From Paenibacillus nasutitermitis (GTDB lineage: Bacteria > Bacillota > Bacilli > Paenibacillales > Paenibacillaceae), in the NCBI RefSeq assembly GCF_014641075.1, contig NZ_BMHP01000002.1:1054001-1118000 (forward strand): a DNA stretch of 64,000 nucleotides. Reading direction: 5' to 3'. Position numbers and translations under genes: made by a program. This document shows positions 37,871-47,388 of this stretch, one piece after another (positions within the stretch are counted from its first letter, which is position 1; each line of letters opens with the position of its first letter). The notes below the pieces were generated by a model, which did no database searches, had not been told where the DNA came from, and saw only the letters and a list, made by a program, of their open reading frames with translations.

Positions 37871-37946
37871 TCAAAAAAAGATTATATTATAGAACATATG
37901 ATCTATAAGGGCAAGATAGTTCGGGCTTCAACCTGCGCTAAGCAAA

Positions 37947-37972
37947 TTAAAAAAGAGCCGACTAAGCGGCTC
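37947..37972 (-). terminator. Terminator between the repeat element and the GntR module
   Basis: Minus strand: GAGCCG / CGGCTC stem, six-base loop, then six T residues. It would stop transcripts coming from sigE and the repeat before they reach the GntR promoter. Confidence 0.7.
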
Positions 37973-38045
37973 CTTGGGCAAATAAAACAGAATTCAATTG
38001 ATAGGCTCAAAAAAGATATTCATTATACGAGCCTATATATACGTA

Positions 38046-38355
38046 CCACGTTATGCCAGGCCCTGCAAAGGCCTGGGTGACACGGGAGCGCCACATTAAA
38101 GTGTGTCCCGAATGGGACGAAAACGAACCTTGCACGCACCAACTAACAAGCTGCTGTGTCTCTCCCACGTTATACCCGCCCTGCAAGGGCACTGGCGACA
38201 CGGGAGCACCGATGGGAGTGTGTCCGTCAGGGACGAAAACGAGCCTTGCACGCACCAACTAGCAAGCTTGTGTGTCCCTCCCACGTTAGTTTATTCCGGG
38301 AGTCCAGAGGGGCGGTCCTCTCTGGGGTCCCCCTCAGGGGGATTTAGGGGGGATC
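38046..38355. repeat. GC-rich dispersed repeat element, copy A (tandem 119/116-bp units)
   Basis: CCACGTTA begins at 38046, 38165 and 38281, marking two tandem units of 119 and 116 bp that share long identical stretches (for example CACGGGAGC, GACGAAAACGA, CCTTGCACGCACCAACTA, CAAGCT). A third, partial unit ends in a GC-rich arm containing GGGGTCCCCCTCAGGGGGAT. The complement of the third unit matches the element at 49976-50180 over nearly its full length. It fills the gap right after the sigE stop codon. No convincing gene is encoded: frames in it have no ribosome site and simply read through the repeats. Confidence 0.85.
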
Positions 38356-38358
38356 CAC

Positions 38359-39081
38359 CTATACCATTTTATTAAACTCCTTGCGCAGACGCTTTATAAT
38401 CCGTTTTTCCAATCTGGAAATGTAAGACTGCGAGATCCCCAGCAAATCTGCTACATCTTTCTGGGTTTTCTCTTCGCCGTCGGCCAGTCCGAACCGGAGC
38501 TCCATAATAATCCGTTCCCGTTCTGTCAGTTTATCCAGCGCCTTGTGCAGCAGCTTGCGGTCAACCTGTTCTTCGATATTGCGGTAAATGGTGTCATTTT
38601 CTGTACCGAGCACATCCGAAAGCAACAGCTCATTGCCATCCCAATCAATATTCAACGGTTCGTCGAAGGATACCTCCGTGCGCGTTTTGCTGTTCCGCCG
38701 CAGATACATCAGGATTTCGTTTTCAATGCATCGCGAGGCATACGTAGCCAGCTTGATTTTTTTCTCGGGGTCAAAGGTATTGACGGCTTTGATCAGCCCG
38801 ATTGCTCCGATGGAAACCAGATCCTCAATGTGAATGCCCGTGTTCTCGAATTTACGGGCAATATAGACGACAAGCCGAAGATTGCGTTCAATCAGCATTG
38901 CACGTATGGCCGTATCACCGGAAGGCAGCTTTCCCAGCAAAAATTCTTCTTCTTCCCGTGTTAACGGAGGGGGCAGCGCCTCACTTCCGCCGATATAATA
39001 AATTTCTTCACTCTTGAGGCCGAATAAAAACAAAACACGATAATAATATAACTGCAGGATCAATTTCCATTTGACGAGCAT
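38359..39081 (-). CDS. sigE: RNA polymerase sigma-E factor (pro-form)
   Basis: A 240-aa early mother-cell sigma factor, with an N-terminal pro-sequence of about 27 residues removed by SpoIIGA (boundary near [18 protein letters not shown]). Region 2 contains [16 protein letters not shown] and [11 protein letters not shown]; region 4 contains [15 protein letters not shown] and [18 protein letters not shown] at 39081 has GGAG four bases upstream and overlaps spoIIGA by 22 bases, so the protease and its substrate are made together. Confidence 0.97.
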   Translation of the reverse strand: MLVKWKLILQLYYYRVLFLFGLKSEEIYYIGGSEALPPPLTREEEEFLLGKLPSGDTAIRAMLIERNLRLVVYIARKFENTGIHIEDLVSIGAIGLIKAVNTFDPEKKIKLATYASRCIENEILMYLRRNSKTRTEVSFDEPLNIDWDGNELLLSDVLGTENDTIYRNIEEQVDRKLLHKALDKLTERERIIMELRFGLADGEEKTQKDVADLLGISQSYISRLEKRIIKRLRKEFNKMV

Positions 39082-40049
39082 GCCGCTCCATCCCTTCTCG
39101 AAGAACTGTGAACTGGATCAATCGTGGCGGTCCGATTTTGCAGCATTGACGGATGGAGGATCGCTTGGTACGCCCCATCTGCGACTAGTTTGCCGGCATC
39201 CAAGCCGATCAGCACTTTGCGTGATTCAAAACTTTCCCCTTCCCTTACAACCGTCACAAGGTCCGGCTTGACGGCAAGCATGAACTGGGCTCCTCTGTTC
39301 ACACCGCGATAAGGCACAAGCCGGAGCCTATCCTGCCAAACGAAAGATTCTTCATCCATATTTGCCAGCAGCTTATCAACCTGGGCTTCCCGAATTTGTT
39401 TGATCCAGGCCGGTGGCAGCACATCCTGCCATAATGAAGCTTCCATCACCATAACCGGTGTGCGGGTCAGCGGTTCATAAAGCTGGTTGCCCGTATCGAT
39501 AAGTCCTGTGCACGACCGCATGTCATCGCCAATCGTAATGTTCACCTCCGCAAGATGACTATGCACCAGATCGCGTTCTTTTCGCTGAATCATAATGGAA
39601 CGAAAAATATAATAGCCTATGCAAAGCATGCAAAACAGAAAAACCAATCCCAATTTCAGCTGAAAATGACCGTTTATCATGGAGTTCCAAAGCGGTGCCG
39701 AACCATTCATAAATAAATAATGCAGGCCCAGCACAGCACCTGCCGCCGCAAAATTGACTCCATAAAAAGCTCCAATATGGCGGACGAAATGCTGAAGGCC
39801 GGGGTAACCAAATGCAATAAGCAGCATGACCAGGGACAAAGCGAATTTCACAACAAGCGTAAACATAAACGAAAGGGGAGGAAAAATGATCATAACCGCA
39901 TACAGCGAACCGATTAGAGCTGCGGTTACAACCCGCCACCACTTGGCGCGGATGCTGCGGACCCAAGCTGTCATCAGCAATGCGGAGCCGTCTATAAGCA
40001 GATTGATCATGAAATAAATATCAATATAAACCGCATCCAGCGCATTCAC
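39060..40049 (-). CDS. spoIIGA: Pro-sigma-E processing aspartic protease
   Basis: A 329-aa membrane protease that matures pro-sigma-E after septation. Five to six membrane segments cover residues 10-155. The soluble C-terminal domain holds the catalytic Asp185 in [12 protein letters not shown], followed by PYRGVNRG and IGLDAGKL. Its length is slightly above B. subtilis SpoIIGA because of a Ser/Arg-rich tail that overlaps sigE. It is the first gene after ftsZ and its terminator. Confidence 0.94.
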   Translation of the reverse strand: MNALDAVYIDIYFMINLLIDGSALLMTAWVRSIRAKWWRVVTAALIGSLYAVMIIFPPLSFMFTLVVKFALSLVMLLIAFGYPGLQHFVRHIGAFYGVNFAAAGAVLGLHYLFMNGSAPLWNSMINGHFQLKLGLVFLFCMLCIGYYIFRSIMIQRKERDLVHSHLAEVNITIGDDMRSCTGLIDTGNQLYEPLTRTPVMVMEASLWQDVLPPAWIKQIREAQVDKLLANMDEESFVWQDRLRLVPYRGVNRGAQFMLAVKPDLVTVVREGESFESRKVLIGLDAGKLVADGAYQAILHPSMLQNRTATIDPVHSSSRRDGAACSSNGN

Positions 40050-40118
40050 CTTCCCGCCGTATGTCCATGATCCCCTTTGCCTTCCACCCCCGTGTCCACA
40101 ACCCGGCGGCTTGTGTCT

Positions 40119-40184
40119 AGTATATTTAAATCCTATTACGATGTCTGTCTAAACATGCCGTCAGCAGCGATCTTTTTTTGTCGA
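40119..40184 (-). promoter_or_regulatory. Probable spoIIG promoter with Spo0A-type box
   Basis: Minus strand: -10 TATACT at 40119-40124 and TTAGAC at 40147-40152 are 22 bases apart. That is too wide for normal sigma-A, but it is the spacing known for the B. subtilis spoIIG promoter. A TCGACA match to the Spo0A box is at 40179-40184, upstream of the -35 region. Confidence 0.55.
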
Positions 40185-40222
40185 TGCGTCGGGTCGGAAT
40201 TCCTCACCGCACCCAGTTTCAT

Positions 40223-40259
40223 CAAAAAAAACCGTCCTCCCTGAATAGGGAGAACGGCT
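40223..40259 (-). terminator. Terminator after ftsZ
   Basis: Minus strand: GCCGTTCTCCCT / AGGGAGGACGGT arms with a four-base loop, then seven T residues, 15 bases after the ftsZ stop. Confidence 0.93.
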
Positions 40260-40273
40260 TAAAAAGAGAGAGA

Positions 40274-41419
40274 TTAGCGGTCGTTGTTCCGGCGGTTGCG
40301 AAGAAAAGCCGGGATATCCAGTTGATCGCTTGAGGTTGAGCTGCCAAAGGGCTTCGGACCCGGCGCTGAACTTTGCGTACGGTTGTCCGAAGCTGCCGGA
40401 GTTCCTGCCGTAGTGTTCTTGTCAGCAGCCTGTTGACCGGGAAGCTGTCGGAAAGCAGCGCTGCCGCGGTGCTCAAAACCTGTTGCGATAACGGTAACTT
40501 TGATATCTTCCTTCAAATTCTCATCGATGCTGGCTCCGAAAATCATGTTGACTTCCGGGTCTGATGCGGAGATAACAATTTCTGCAGCTTCATTGACTTC
40601 ATAAAGCGAAAGGTTGGAGCCGCCGGTAATATTCATAATAATACCGCGTGCCCCGTCAATGGACGTTTCCAGCAAAGGACTTTGAATCGCTTTGCGAGCC
40701 GCTTCAGCCGCGCGGTTCTCGCCCGTAGCTGCGCCGATCCCCATCAAAGCGGATCCCCGTTCGGTCATAATCGTCTTCACGTCAGCAAAGTCAAGATTGA
40801 TTAAACCCGGTACGGCGATAAGATCGGAAATCCCTTGAACGGCTTGTTTAAGCACATTATCCGCTTCGCGGAATGCCTCAAGCATCGGGGTTTTTTTGTC
40901 GACGATTTCAAGCAGACGGTCATTGGGAATGACGATCAGCGTGTCTACCTTTTCCTTCAGGGCTTCAATTCCCATCTCAGCTTGTCCGGAACGTTTGCGG
41001 CCTTCAAAGGTAAAAGGACGCGTTACAACGCCGACAGTCAAGGCACCGCACTCGCGGGCAATTTCCGCAATAACAGGAGCCGCTCCGGTACCTGTTCCGC
41101 CACCCATCCCTGCCGTGACAAATACCATGTCGGCTCCTTTGAGCGCGTTAGCGACGACTTCACGGGACTCCTCAGCCGCCTTTTTGCCTACCTCGGGGTT
41201 GGCACCGGCACCCAGACCACGAGTCAATTTATCGCCAATCTGCAGCTTCTGTTCGGATTGTGCCATATGCAGCGCCTGCGCGTCCGTATTGACCGTAATA
41301 AATTCAACACCTCTGACGCCGTTCTCAATCATTCTGTTGACGGCATTGCTGCCTCCGCCGCCAACCCCAATGACTTTAATCTGGGCCAGCTGTTCCATAT
41401 CGAAATCGAATTCCAACAT
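40274..41419 (-). CDS. ftsZ: Cell division GTPase FtsZ
   Basis: A 381-aa tubulin homologue that forms the Z ring. The GTP-binding motif [13 protein letters not shown] is near residue 104; the T7 synergy loop [11 protein letters not shown] is near 206. The conserved C-terminal peptide [11 protein letters not shown] binds FtsA and SepF, both encoded nearby. The linker near residues 320-365 is Ser/Pro/Gln-rich. ATG at 41419 has GGGGG ten bases upstream; a TTG at 41440 in frame lies before that site. Confidence 0.98.
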   Translation of the reverse strand: MLEFDFDMEQLAQIKVIGVGGGGSNAVNRMIENGVRGVEFITVNTDAQALHMAQSEQKLQIGDKLTRGLGAGANPEVGKKAAEESREVVANALKGADMVFVTAGMGGGTGTGAAPVIAEIARECGALTVGVVTRPFTFEGRKRSGQAEMGIEALKEKVDTLIVIPNDRLLEIVDKKTPMLEAFREADNVLKQAVQGISDLIAVPGLINLDFADVKTIMTERGSALMGIGAATGENRAAEAARKAIQSPLLETSIDGARGIIMNITGGSNLSLYEVNEAAEIVISASDPEVNMIFGASIDENLKEDIKVTVIATGFEHRGSAAFRQLPGQQAADKNTTAGTPAASDNRTQSSAPGPKPFGSSTSSDQLDIPAFLRNRRNNDR

Positions 41420-41436
41420 TCTATTAGTTCCCCCGA

Positions 41437-42678
41437 TCAAATGAATTCACTGAACATATTTTTTAATCTTTCAAACAATCCGGGTTTATTAGACGAAGGA
41501 GCACTCGCTTTGCGTCCTGTACTCTTCTTCGGAGCCGATGAAATCCGGTTTCGCATATACTTTGAAACATACTGTATCATCCCTACCCCGCTTGTAAAGG
41601 AGGGATCCCGTACACCAATGAAATCGGGAACAGCAATTCTGACGGTGGATTCGAGCTCCAGTTGAGCCAGGGGAAGTGTACCCGGCATAATCACAGTACC
41701 TCCAGTCAAAACATAACCGTTTATCTTGTCACCGAATCCCAAACGGATCACTTCCTGACGGATCAGGTGGAAGATTTCCTGCATGCGGGGTTCAATAATA
41801 TTAGCCAGATCGACTTGCGAGAATTCCTTCTCAACATTGCTGCCCATACGCATGACTTTGAACTTCTGATCTTCTGCTGCATCTTGAATAAGCGCACAGC
41901 CGAACTTTTGCTTGATTTTCTCAGCTTGTTCTGTCTGGGTACGTAATCCGTAGGAGATATCGCTTGTGACGTATTCGCCACCGATAGGTAATGTGGAGGT
42001 TGCAACCATGCTTCCCTGATCGAATATGGCAATCGTGCAGGAGCCTGCGCCGATGTCAGCAAGTACGGTGCCCATCATTTTCTCATCTTTGGTAAGCGCC
42101 ATCTGTCCTGAAGCCAGCGACATGAGGATTACCCCTGCAATGCGCAGGTTCGCTTTCTCCACGCAGCGCACCAGATTATGGATGGCTGTTTTGGCCCCCG
42201 TTACGACTGTCGCTTCCACTTCAAGTCTTACGCCAATCATGCCGCGCGGATCGGATATTCCCTCAAGTCCGTCTACCAGATATTGCTTCGGAACCAGATT
42301 GATAATTTCCCGTTCAGGAGGCAGAGCGACCACTTTCGCTGCCTGCAGCACCCTCTCGATGTCCTCTTCGCCGATCTCCCTGTCCTCGTTGGATACGGCT
42401 ACTACGCCATGATTAGTTTGAAGTGAAATATGATTCCCTTGAATGCCGACATAAACGTCGCTTATTTGAATACCAACCATGCGTTCCGCATGATCCACTG
42501 CATTGCGAATGGATTGCACGGTTTGGTCAATATCAACGATGGCCCCCTTGCGTATTCCTTCCGAGTCGGCAGATCCAACTCCAATAATATTAATGGCTCC
42601 ATTGCTTACTTCGCCAATAATAGCACGAACTTTGGATGTACCGATGTCCAAACTAACGATGATATCGTTGCTGCTCAA
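41437..42678 (-). CDS. ftsA: Cell division protein FtsA
   Basis: A 413-aa actin-like protein that anchors FtsZ to the membrane through a C-terminal amphipathic helix ([14 protein letters not shown]). ATPase-fold motifs [14 protein letters not shown] at the start and [13 protein letters not shown] near residue 205 are clear. The start is TTG at 42678 with GGAGGTG seven bases upstream; this gives the usual N-terminus, whereas upstream ATGs lack a ribosome site. It lies 17 bases ahead of ftsZ and is almost certainly co-transcribed with it. Confidence 0.96.
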   Translation of the reverse strand: MSSNDIIVSLDIGTSKVRAIIGEVSNGAINIIGVGSADSEGIRKGAIVDIDQTVQSIRNAVDHAERMVGIQISDVYVGIQGNHISLQTNHGVVAVSNEDREIGEEDIERVLQAAKVVALPPEREIINLVPKQYLVDGLEGISDPRGMIGVRLEVEATVVTGAKTAIHNLVRCVEKANLRIAGVILMSLASGQMALTKDEKMMGTVLADIGAGSCTIAIFDQGSMVATSTLPIGGEYVTSDISYGLRTQTEQAEKIKQKFGCALIQDAAEDQKFKVMRMGSNVEKEFSQVDLANIIEPRMQEIFHLIRQEVIRLGFGDKINGYVLTGGTVIMPGTLPLAQLELESTVRIAVPDFIGVRDPSFTSGVGMIQYVSKYMRNRISSAPKKSTGRKASAPSSNKPGLFERLKNMFSEFI

Positions 42679-42987
42679 CCCGTGGCACCTCCGTTTCAAA
42701 ATATTGTCTTGCATGTTTAAATTTTTCGATGTTCATCATCGAGAAGATTGGATCATTGGAATTATTGAACAACCTCGTCATAGATTCCATTATATAGAAA
42801 CCGTATAAGGTCCATTCTCTTTGTGCATTTCTACTTATTCAACGTAGTTACTATTTTCCCTCTTTTTTCAACAATTTTTTCGGTGTATGTTAATATTTCC
42901 AGCTTGTGTTTTTCAGCTGGTGTTGAGCAAAGGAAATCTGTACAAAGATAAAAAGATGCATAATTAAAATTCTATCACTCTTTGAGT
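42679..42987. other. Intergenic region upstream of ftsA
   Basis: 309 AT-rich bases without a gene. It is the likely site of ftsAZ promoters. On the minus strand GAGGGAAAA followed ten bases later by GTTGAAT resembles a sigma-H promoter (one mismatch, short spacer), and TATAAT occurs nearer ftsA without a good -35. A weak CCAGCTG / CAAGCTGG hairpin lies near the divIB end. Confidence 0.45.
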
Positions 42988-43752
42988 CTATTGAGTAGTA
43001 TCTTTTTGGTCCCCGTCTTTATTTTCTCCCTCTTCCGGGCTAAAGGAAGTGTACGTATCAGCCAGAAGCATGGTAATCAATCCAGGCTCCTGTGTTTCAA
43101 TCACCGCATTGAGTGCCGGAACCTTTTCCTGCAGCAGGGAAACCGCGGTAATCACTTCGAATCGCGTGCGCGTATAAATCTTTATCCGGTCCGGATAAGC
43201 CTTCGACGGCGTAGGTATTATTTCAGAGAAATCGGAAAGTTCCTGGGCGGACAGTTCAGAGAGCTGTTTGCAAAGCTCCGCTTTGACGGGATCATCCGTC
43301 TTCCATCCGGACAGCATAGGCTTGTCCACAATAATGTCTGTGCCGGAAGGAACGCTTGTCCCGTTCGATAACAGAGCGGTGACAACGCCCTGATCGGAAA
43401 GCTCGAAGGCAACACTTGGGAATTCTTGAACGATGATCCGTATGCTGCCGGGAAATGACTTGATCACCTCGACCTCGTCCACAGGGGAAAGCTTCTTGAC
43501 CCGCTCTTCTATCGTACCGGCGCCCGTCCCCAGAAAGGCGTCCCCGACCCCGATTCCGGCTGCCTTTTGAACCTCTGAAGCTGTCGCAAACTTCTGCCCT
43601 TCCACGACCACGGAGGAGATTTTGCTTATATTCGAATTAAAAAACAAGACGCATAATATAACGATAAAGAGCAAAAAGAGCACTGCCAGCAGCTTTTTGC
43701 CGCCCCGCCGCCTTCGGACAGGTTCCTTTAGCACGGGCATCTTGTCTGGCAT
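42988..43752 (-). CDS. divIB: Cell division protein DivIB/FtsQ
   Basis: A 254-aa bitopic protein that works with FtsL and DivIC in the divisome. It has a short basic cytoplasmic part (KEPVRRRRGGKK), a membrane segment at about 22-42 (LLAVLFLLFIVILCVLFF), then a POTRA domain (ISSVVVEGQKFATASEVQKAAGI) and a beta domain, with an acidic tail. ATG at 43752 has GAGGGG seven bases upstream. It lies between murA and ftsA; the Bacillus ylxW, ylxX and sbp genes found there are absent. Confidence 0.93.
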   Translation of the reverse strand: MPDKMPVLKEPVRRRRGGKKLLAVLFLLFIVILCVLFFNSNISKISSVVVEGQKFATASEVQKAAGIGVGDAFLGTGAGTIEERVKKLSPVDEVEVIKSFPGSIRIIVQEFPSVAFELSDQGVVTALLSNGTSVPSGTDIIVDKPMLSGWKTDDPVKAELCKQLSELSAQELSDFSEIIPTPSKAYPDRIKIYTRTRFEVITAVSLLQEKVPALNAVIETQEPGLITMLLADTYTSFSPEEGENKDGDQKDTTQ

Positions 43753-43901
43753 GACTTGTCCCCTCTTTCGTGCAGACGATAAACGGCAAGCTCGCCCGCC
43801 GTTCATGGTCTGTATGGCGCTTCATCCGTAAAAGGATGTTCAAATCATTCATGTTCATGGCAAGCAAGCTTTTTTTAGGAACTTCCTTTTATTAGACAAT
43901 T

Positions 43902-45170
43902 TCAAACCTGGGAACCGGAAGATTGCCTTGTGATACGCGCCCCCAGACGGGAAAGCATCGTCTCAATCCGGTCATAGCCCCTGTCAATATGGTGAACCTG
44001 CTCTACGACCGTCTTGCCTTGCGCGGCAAGTCCAGCTATTACCAGAGCCGCGCCTGCGCGCAGATCCGTCGCTTCTACAGTAGCCCCGTACAATCTCGAT
44101 ACGCCACGGATAAACGCGGAATTCAAATCGACCCTGATATCGGCCCCCATGCGCGAGAGCTCGTCGACATGCTTGAAGCGCCCTTCAAAAATCGTTTCTT
44201 TCATGACGCTGACACCATCCGCCAAGGCCAGCAGCACCATGACCTGCGATTGCAGATCGGTAGGAAAAGCCGGATAAGGAGAGGTGACGATACGGTCAAT
44301 CGATTTGCTCCGGCTCGAACTGCCGACTTTAATTATATCACCGTCAACCGTGATTTGAACACCTGCCCGGCGCAGCACATGAATGAGCGAGGTGAGATGG
44401 GACGGATACGTATTGTGAAGCGTGACCTGGCCGCGTGTAGCCGCTGCAGCCACCATGACGGTCCCTGTAACGATGCGATCCGGAATTACCTGATACCGGC
44501 ATGGCTCAAGCTTCTGAACACCTTCAATGGTGATCGTATCCGTCCCGGCCCCGATGATTTTTGCGCCCATCGCACATAGAAACCGCTGCAGATCCTGAAT
44601 TTCCGGTTCGCGTGCGGCATTGCTTATCGTCGTAAGCCCTTCCGCAAGTACGGCGGCCATCATAATATTTTCCGTTGCGCCGACGCTGGGAAAATCGAGA
44701 TGGACCTCAGCCCCTTTCAGCCGGTCCGCAAAGCAGACAATCCGGCTTCCTTCTTCAACGATTTGTGCTCCGAGCGCCATAAGACCTCTCAAATGCAAAT
44801 CAATCTTTCGTTCCCCGATCGCGCAGCCGCCAGGCTGATAAATCGTTGCTTTGCCAAATCGTGCTAGAAGCGGCCCCATCAAAAAAATGGAGGAGCGCAT
44901 TTGACGCATAAGAGCTTCGGGAATATGCGAGGAATGCGCGATGGACGTATCAAGCATGACCGTTTCATCCACATGTTCCGCCCGGCAGCCGAGCTCGCGC
45001 AAAATGTTCAGCATGACGTCGATATCAAGAAGCATGGGCACATGATCGATCGTCACTTTTCCTTCTGCTAGCAGACTGGCAGCCAATATCGGCAAAGCGG
45101 CATTTTTCGCTCCTTGGATAACTATGGTTCCTGAGAGAGGTTTCCCGCCTTCAATCACCAATTTGTCCAA
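43902..45170 (-). CDS. murA: UDP-N-acetylglucosamine 1-carboxyvinyltransferase
   Basis: A 422-aa enzyme for the first committed step of peptidoglycan synthesis (enolpyruvyl transfer). The fosfomycin-target Cys116 is in PGGCAIGERK, and the N-terminal KNAALPILAASLL loop is typical. The start is TTG at 45170 with GGAGGTG just upstream. Its place inside the dcw cluster between murB and divIB differs from B. subtilis, where murAA is elsewhere. Other copies in the genome cannot be excluded. Confidence 0.96.
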   Translation of the reverse strand: MDKLVIEGGKPLSGTIVIQGAKNAALPILAASLLAEGKVTIDHVPMLLDIDVMLNILRELGCRAEHVDETVMLDTSIAHSSHIPEALMRQMRSSIFLMGPLLARFGKATIYQPGGCAIGERKIDLHLRGLMALGAQIVEEGSRIVCFADRLKGAEVHLDFPSVGATENIMMAAVLAEGLTTISNAAREPEIQDLQRFLCAMGAKIIGAGTDTITIEGVQKLEPCRYQVIPDRIVTGTVMVAAAATRGQVTLHNTYPSHLTSLIHVLRRAGVQITVDGDIIKVGSSSRSKSIDRIVTSPYPAFPTDLQSQVMVLLALADGVSVMKETIFEGRFKHVDELSRMGADIRVDLNSAFIRGVSRLYGATVEATDLRAGAALVIAGLAAQGKTVVEQVHHIDRGYDRIETMLSRLGARITRQSSGSQV

Positions 45171-45185
45171 TGTATCACCTCCGAA

Positions 45186-46091
45186 TTACCGCTCACCCAC
45201 CACCAGTACTTCCGGCACCAAATCGACTCCGAAACGGTCTTTAACGGTGCTGCGAATAGTTGTCATGAGGGTGAGGACGTCTTCGGCCTTCGCTTGACCG
45301 GTATTCACAATGAAATTGGCGTGCTGCGTCGATACTTCGGCATCTCCGCACCGCATTCCTTTAAGCCCCGCTTCTTCAATCAGCCTTGCGGCAAAATCAT
45401 TCGGCGGATTGCGGAATACACTGCCTGCGGTATTCAGCTTGAGCGGCTGCGTGCGCAGGCGCCGCTCTTTGTAGGCGGACATCGAGGACGCGATCTGTTT
45501 ACGATCTGCCAACGACAGCTCGAATGTCGCTCCCACTACGATTCCCGGCTGCTCGTGAAGAAAGGAATGACGGTAGGAAAAACCCATTTGTTCTTTGCCG
45601 CAGTGAACCAATTCGCCTGTTTCCAGTACAATGTCGGCCGATTTGAATATACGTGACACATCCGACCCGTGGGCCCCGGCGTTCATGTACACTGCTCCGC
45701 CGACCGAACCCGGAATACCCCCTGCAAATTCCAGTCCGGTCAGTCCTTCCTTGCCTGCCAGAACAGACAGCTTGATGAAGGAATAAGCCGCTCCCGCATG
45801 AACGAGCGTGCCATCAAATTGTGCATAATCGAATTCTTCTCCCGGCTGGATCACGACGCCCCGAATTCCCTTGTCGCTAACCAACAAGTTGGAGCCGCGT
45901 CCAAGATTTGTCCACGGCACTCCGTGTTTGTAGAGCAAACGGACCACGGATACCAGCTGCTCTTTATTTTGCGGAATAACCAGGATATCTGCCGGACCAC
46001 CGATTTTCCAAGTCGTATAACCGGAAAGCGGTTCGCCAGACATCACGCTGCCTGAATCCAATTGCTTCAATTCCGCTAACAATTGCTCCAT
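45186..46091 (-). CDS. murB: UDP-N-acetylenolpyruvoylglucosamine reductase
   Basis: A 301-aa FAD enzyme that reduces the MurA product to UDP-MurNAc. FAD motifs GRGSNLLVSD and GIPGSVGGAVYMNAGAHG are present; the type II active site is supported by SVFRNPPNDFAARLIEEAGLKG near the C-terminal third. ATG follows AAAGGAGGT at ten bases. It precedes murA by 15 bases, so the two consecutive steps are encoded together. Confidence 0.96.
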   Translation of the reverse strand: MEQLLAELKQLDSGSVMSGEPLSGYTTWKIGGPADILVIPQNKEQLVSVVRLLYKHGVPWTNLGRGSNLLVSDKGIRGVVIQPGEEFDYAQFDGTLVHAGAAYSFIKLSVLAGKEGLTGLEFAGGIPGSVGGAVYMNAGAHGSDVSRIFKSADIVLETGELVHCGKEQMGFSYRHSFLHEQPGIVVGATFELSLADRKQIASSMSAYKERRLRTQPLKLNTAGSVFRNPPNDFAARLIEEAGLKGMRCGDAEVSTQHANFIVNTGQAKAEDVLTLMTTIRSTVKDRFGVDLVPEVLVVGER

Positions 46092-46271
46092 TTTTGCCCG
46101 TACCTCCTTTTGCTGTCAGCGATTGTCGAATGCTGGGGCGTGTTTCCTTCCAGCCAGGCAGCCCATCTTTGCAGAAATCCCTGCAAATCCAGGTCCCGCC
46201 AGGTGACGGTCACGATTATAGGGTATTCTATGCCTTCCCGCGCATGAGTGTGACAATCGCCTATATGATGC

Positions 46272-47381
46272 TTACCGTTTGTCCGTTAACCTCTTCAGCT
46301 CTTCTCCAATAAGGGCTGCCGACTGCGGCATTCCCAGCTTGAGGGCGGCAAGTCCCATCTTCGTCAACAAACCTTCGGCCTTGATCAATGCGGCGATCCG
46401 TTCGAACAGTACGCCCCCGTTTAATTCCTTTTCCAGAAAAATCTCCGCCGCTCCCGAAACTGCCAGGCTTCTCGCATTTGCTTCCTGATGATTATTGGTC
46501 ACGTTGGGAGATGGTATAAGAATTGAAGGAATGCCCAGCGCCGTAATTTCGGCCAGCGATGAAGCTCCCGACCGGCTAACAACCAGCTTGGAAGCCGCCA
46601 GCACCTCGGGCATATTATGCAAATATGGCCGCACATGGAGATTAGCCGGCTGTTTGGGCAGCGCGTCCGTTATTCTCTTCGTTGTGCTTTCATAGTAGCT
46701 TTCTCCGGTCACAAATACAAAATGGACTTCAGGCAGCTGTTCAACCAGCCTCGCCATGTCCACCATCGCGTCATTTATCGCTTTTGCGCCTCTGCTGCCT
46801 CCGACAATTAATACAATCCGGCTGCCGGAGGGCAATCCGAGCGATTTGAAGCCATTCTCCCTGCTCGCGCGAACCACGTGGGACGCACAGGGATTGCCGG
46901 TATAAACGGCATGTTTCGATCGTTTGAACTGCGAGATTGAATCCTTGAAGCTAACCGCTACACAATCCGCATAACGGGTTAGAAACTGGTTCGTCAATCC
47001 GGAGACGGCATTCTGTTCGTGGATCAGTGTCGGAATGCCCAGTTTGGCCGCTGCATAGACAACTGGCCCGCACACATATCCTCCGGTTCCGACGACTACA
47101 TCCGGCTTGAATTCCCGAAGAAGCTGCTTGGATCTTCGAACGCCTTTGAGAAATCGCATGATCGTCTTGACATTGTCGAACGACAGCTTCCTTCTGAAGC
47201 CCGTAATTTCAACCGGCTCGAAAGCGATACCCTGAGCGGGTACGATGCGGCTCTCCAATCCTTTGGGAGAACCGATATATAATACCGCGGATTCCGGGGC
47301 CTGTTCCGCCACCTGCTTGCCGATTGCGAGTGCTGGATAGATATGGCCGCCTGTTCCACCGCCGGTCAATACGATACGCAT
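46272..47381 (-). CDS. murG: Lipid II synthase (UDP-GlcNAc transferase)
   Basis: A 369-aa peripheral membrane glycosyltransferase that converts lipid I to lipid II. It has GGTGGHIYPALAIG at the N-terminus, HEQNAVSGLTNQFL near 125, and the C-terminal nucleotide-sugar site (RSGASSLAEITALGIPSIL, NHQEANA). ATG at 47381 has GAGGTGA seven bases upstream. It lies just after spoVE and 180 bases before murB; nothing else is visible in that gap. Confidence 0.96.
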   Translation of the reverse strand: MRIVLTGGGTGGHIYPALAIGKQVAEQAPESAVLYIGSPKGLESRIVPAQGIAFEPVEITGFRRKLSFDNVKTIMRFLKGVRRSKQLLREFKPDVVVGTGGYVCGPVVYAAAKLGIPTLIHEQNAVSGLTNQFLTRYADCVAVSFKDSISQFKRSKHAVYTGNPCASHVVRASRENGFKSLGLPSGSRIVLIVGGSRGAKAINDAMVDMARLVEQLPEVHFVFVTGESYYESTTKRITDALPKQPANLHVRPYLHNMPEVLAASKLVVSRSGASSLAEITALGIPSILIPSPNVTNNHQEANARSLAVSGAAEIFLEKELNGGVLFERIAALIKAEGLLTKMGLAALKLGMPQSAALIGEELKRLTDKR

Positions 47382-47388
47382 GACATGT

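Noticed and set aside
37820..38080. 86-codon plus-strand frame upstream of the GntR gene
   Set aside because: No ribosome site; it spans the GntR promoter, operator and a terminator and runs into repeat DNA.
38046..38355. CRISPR array
   Set aside because: Only two to three units of about 117 bp with diverged interiors; no short repeats with unique spacers and no cas genes.
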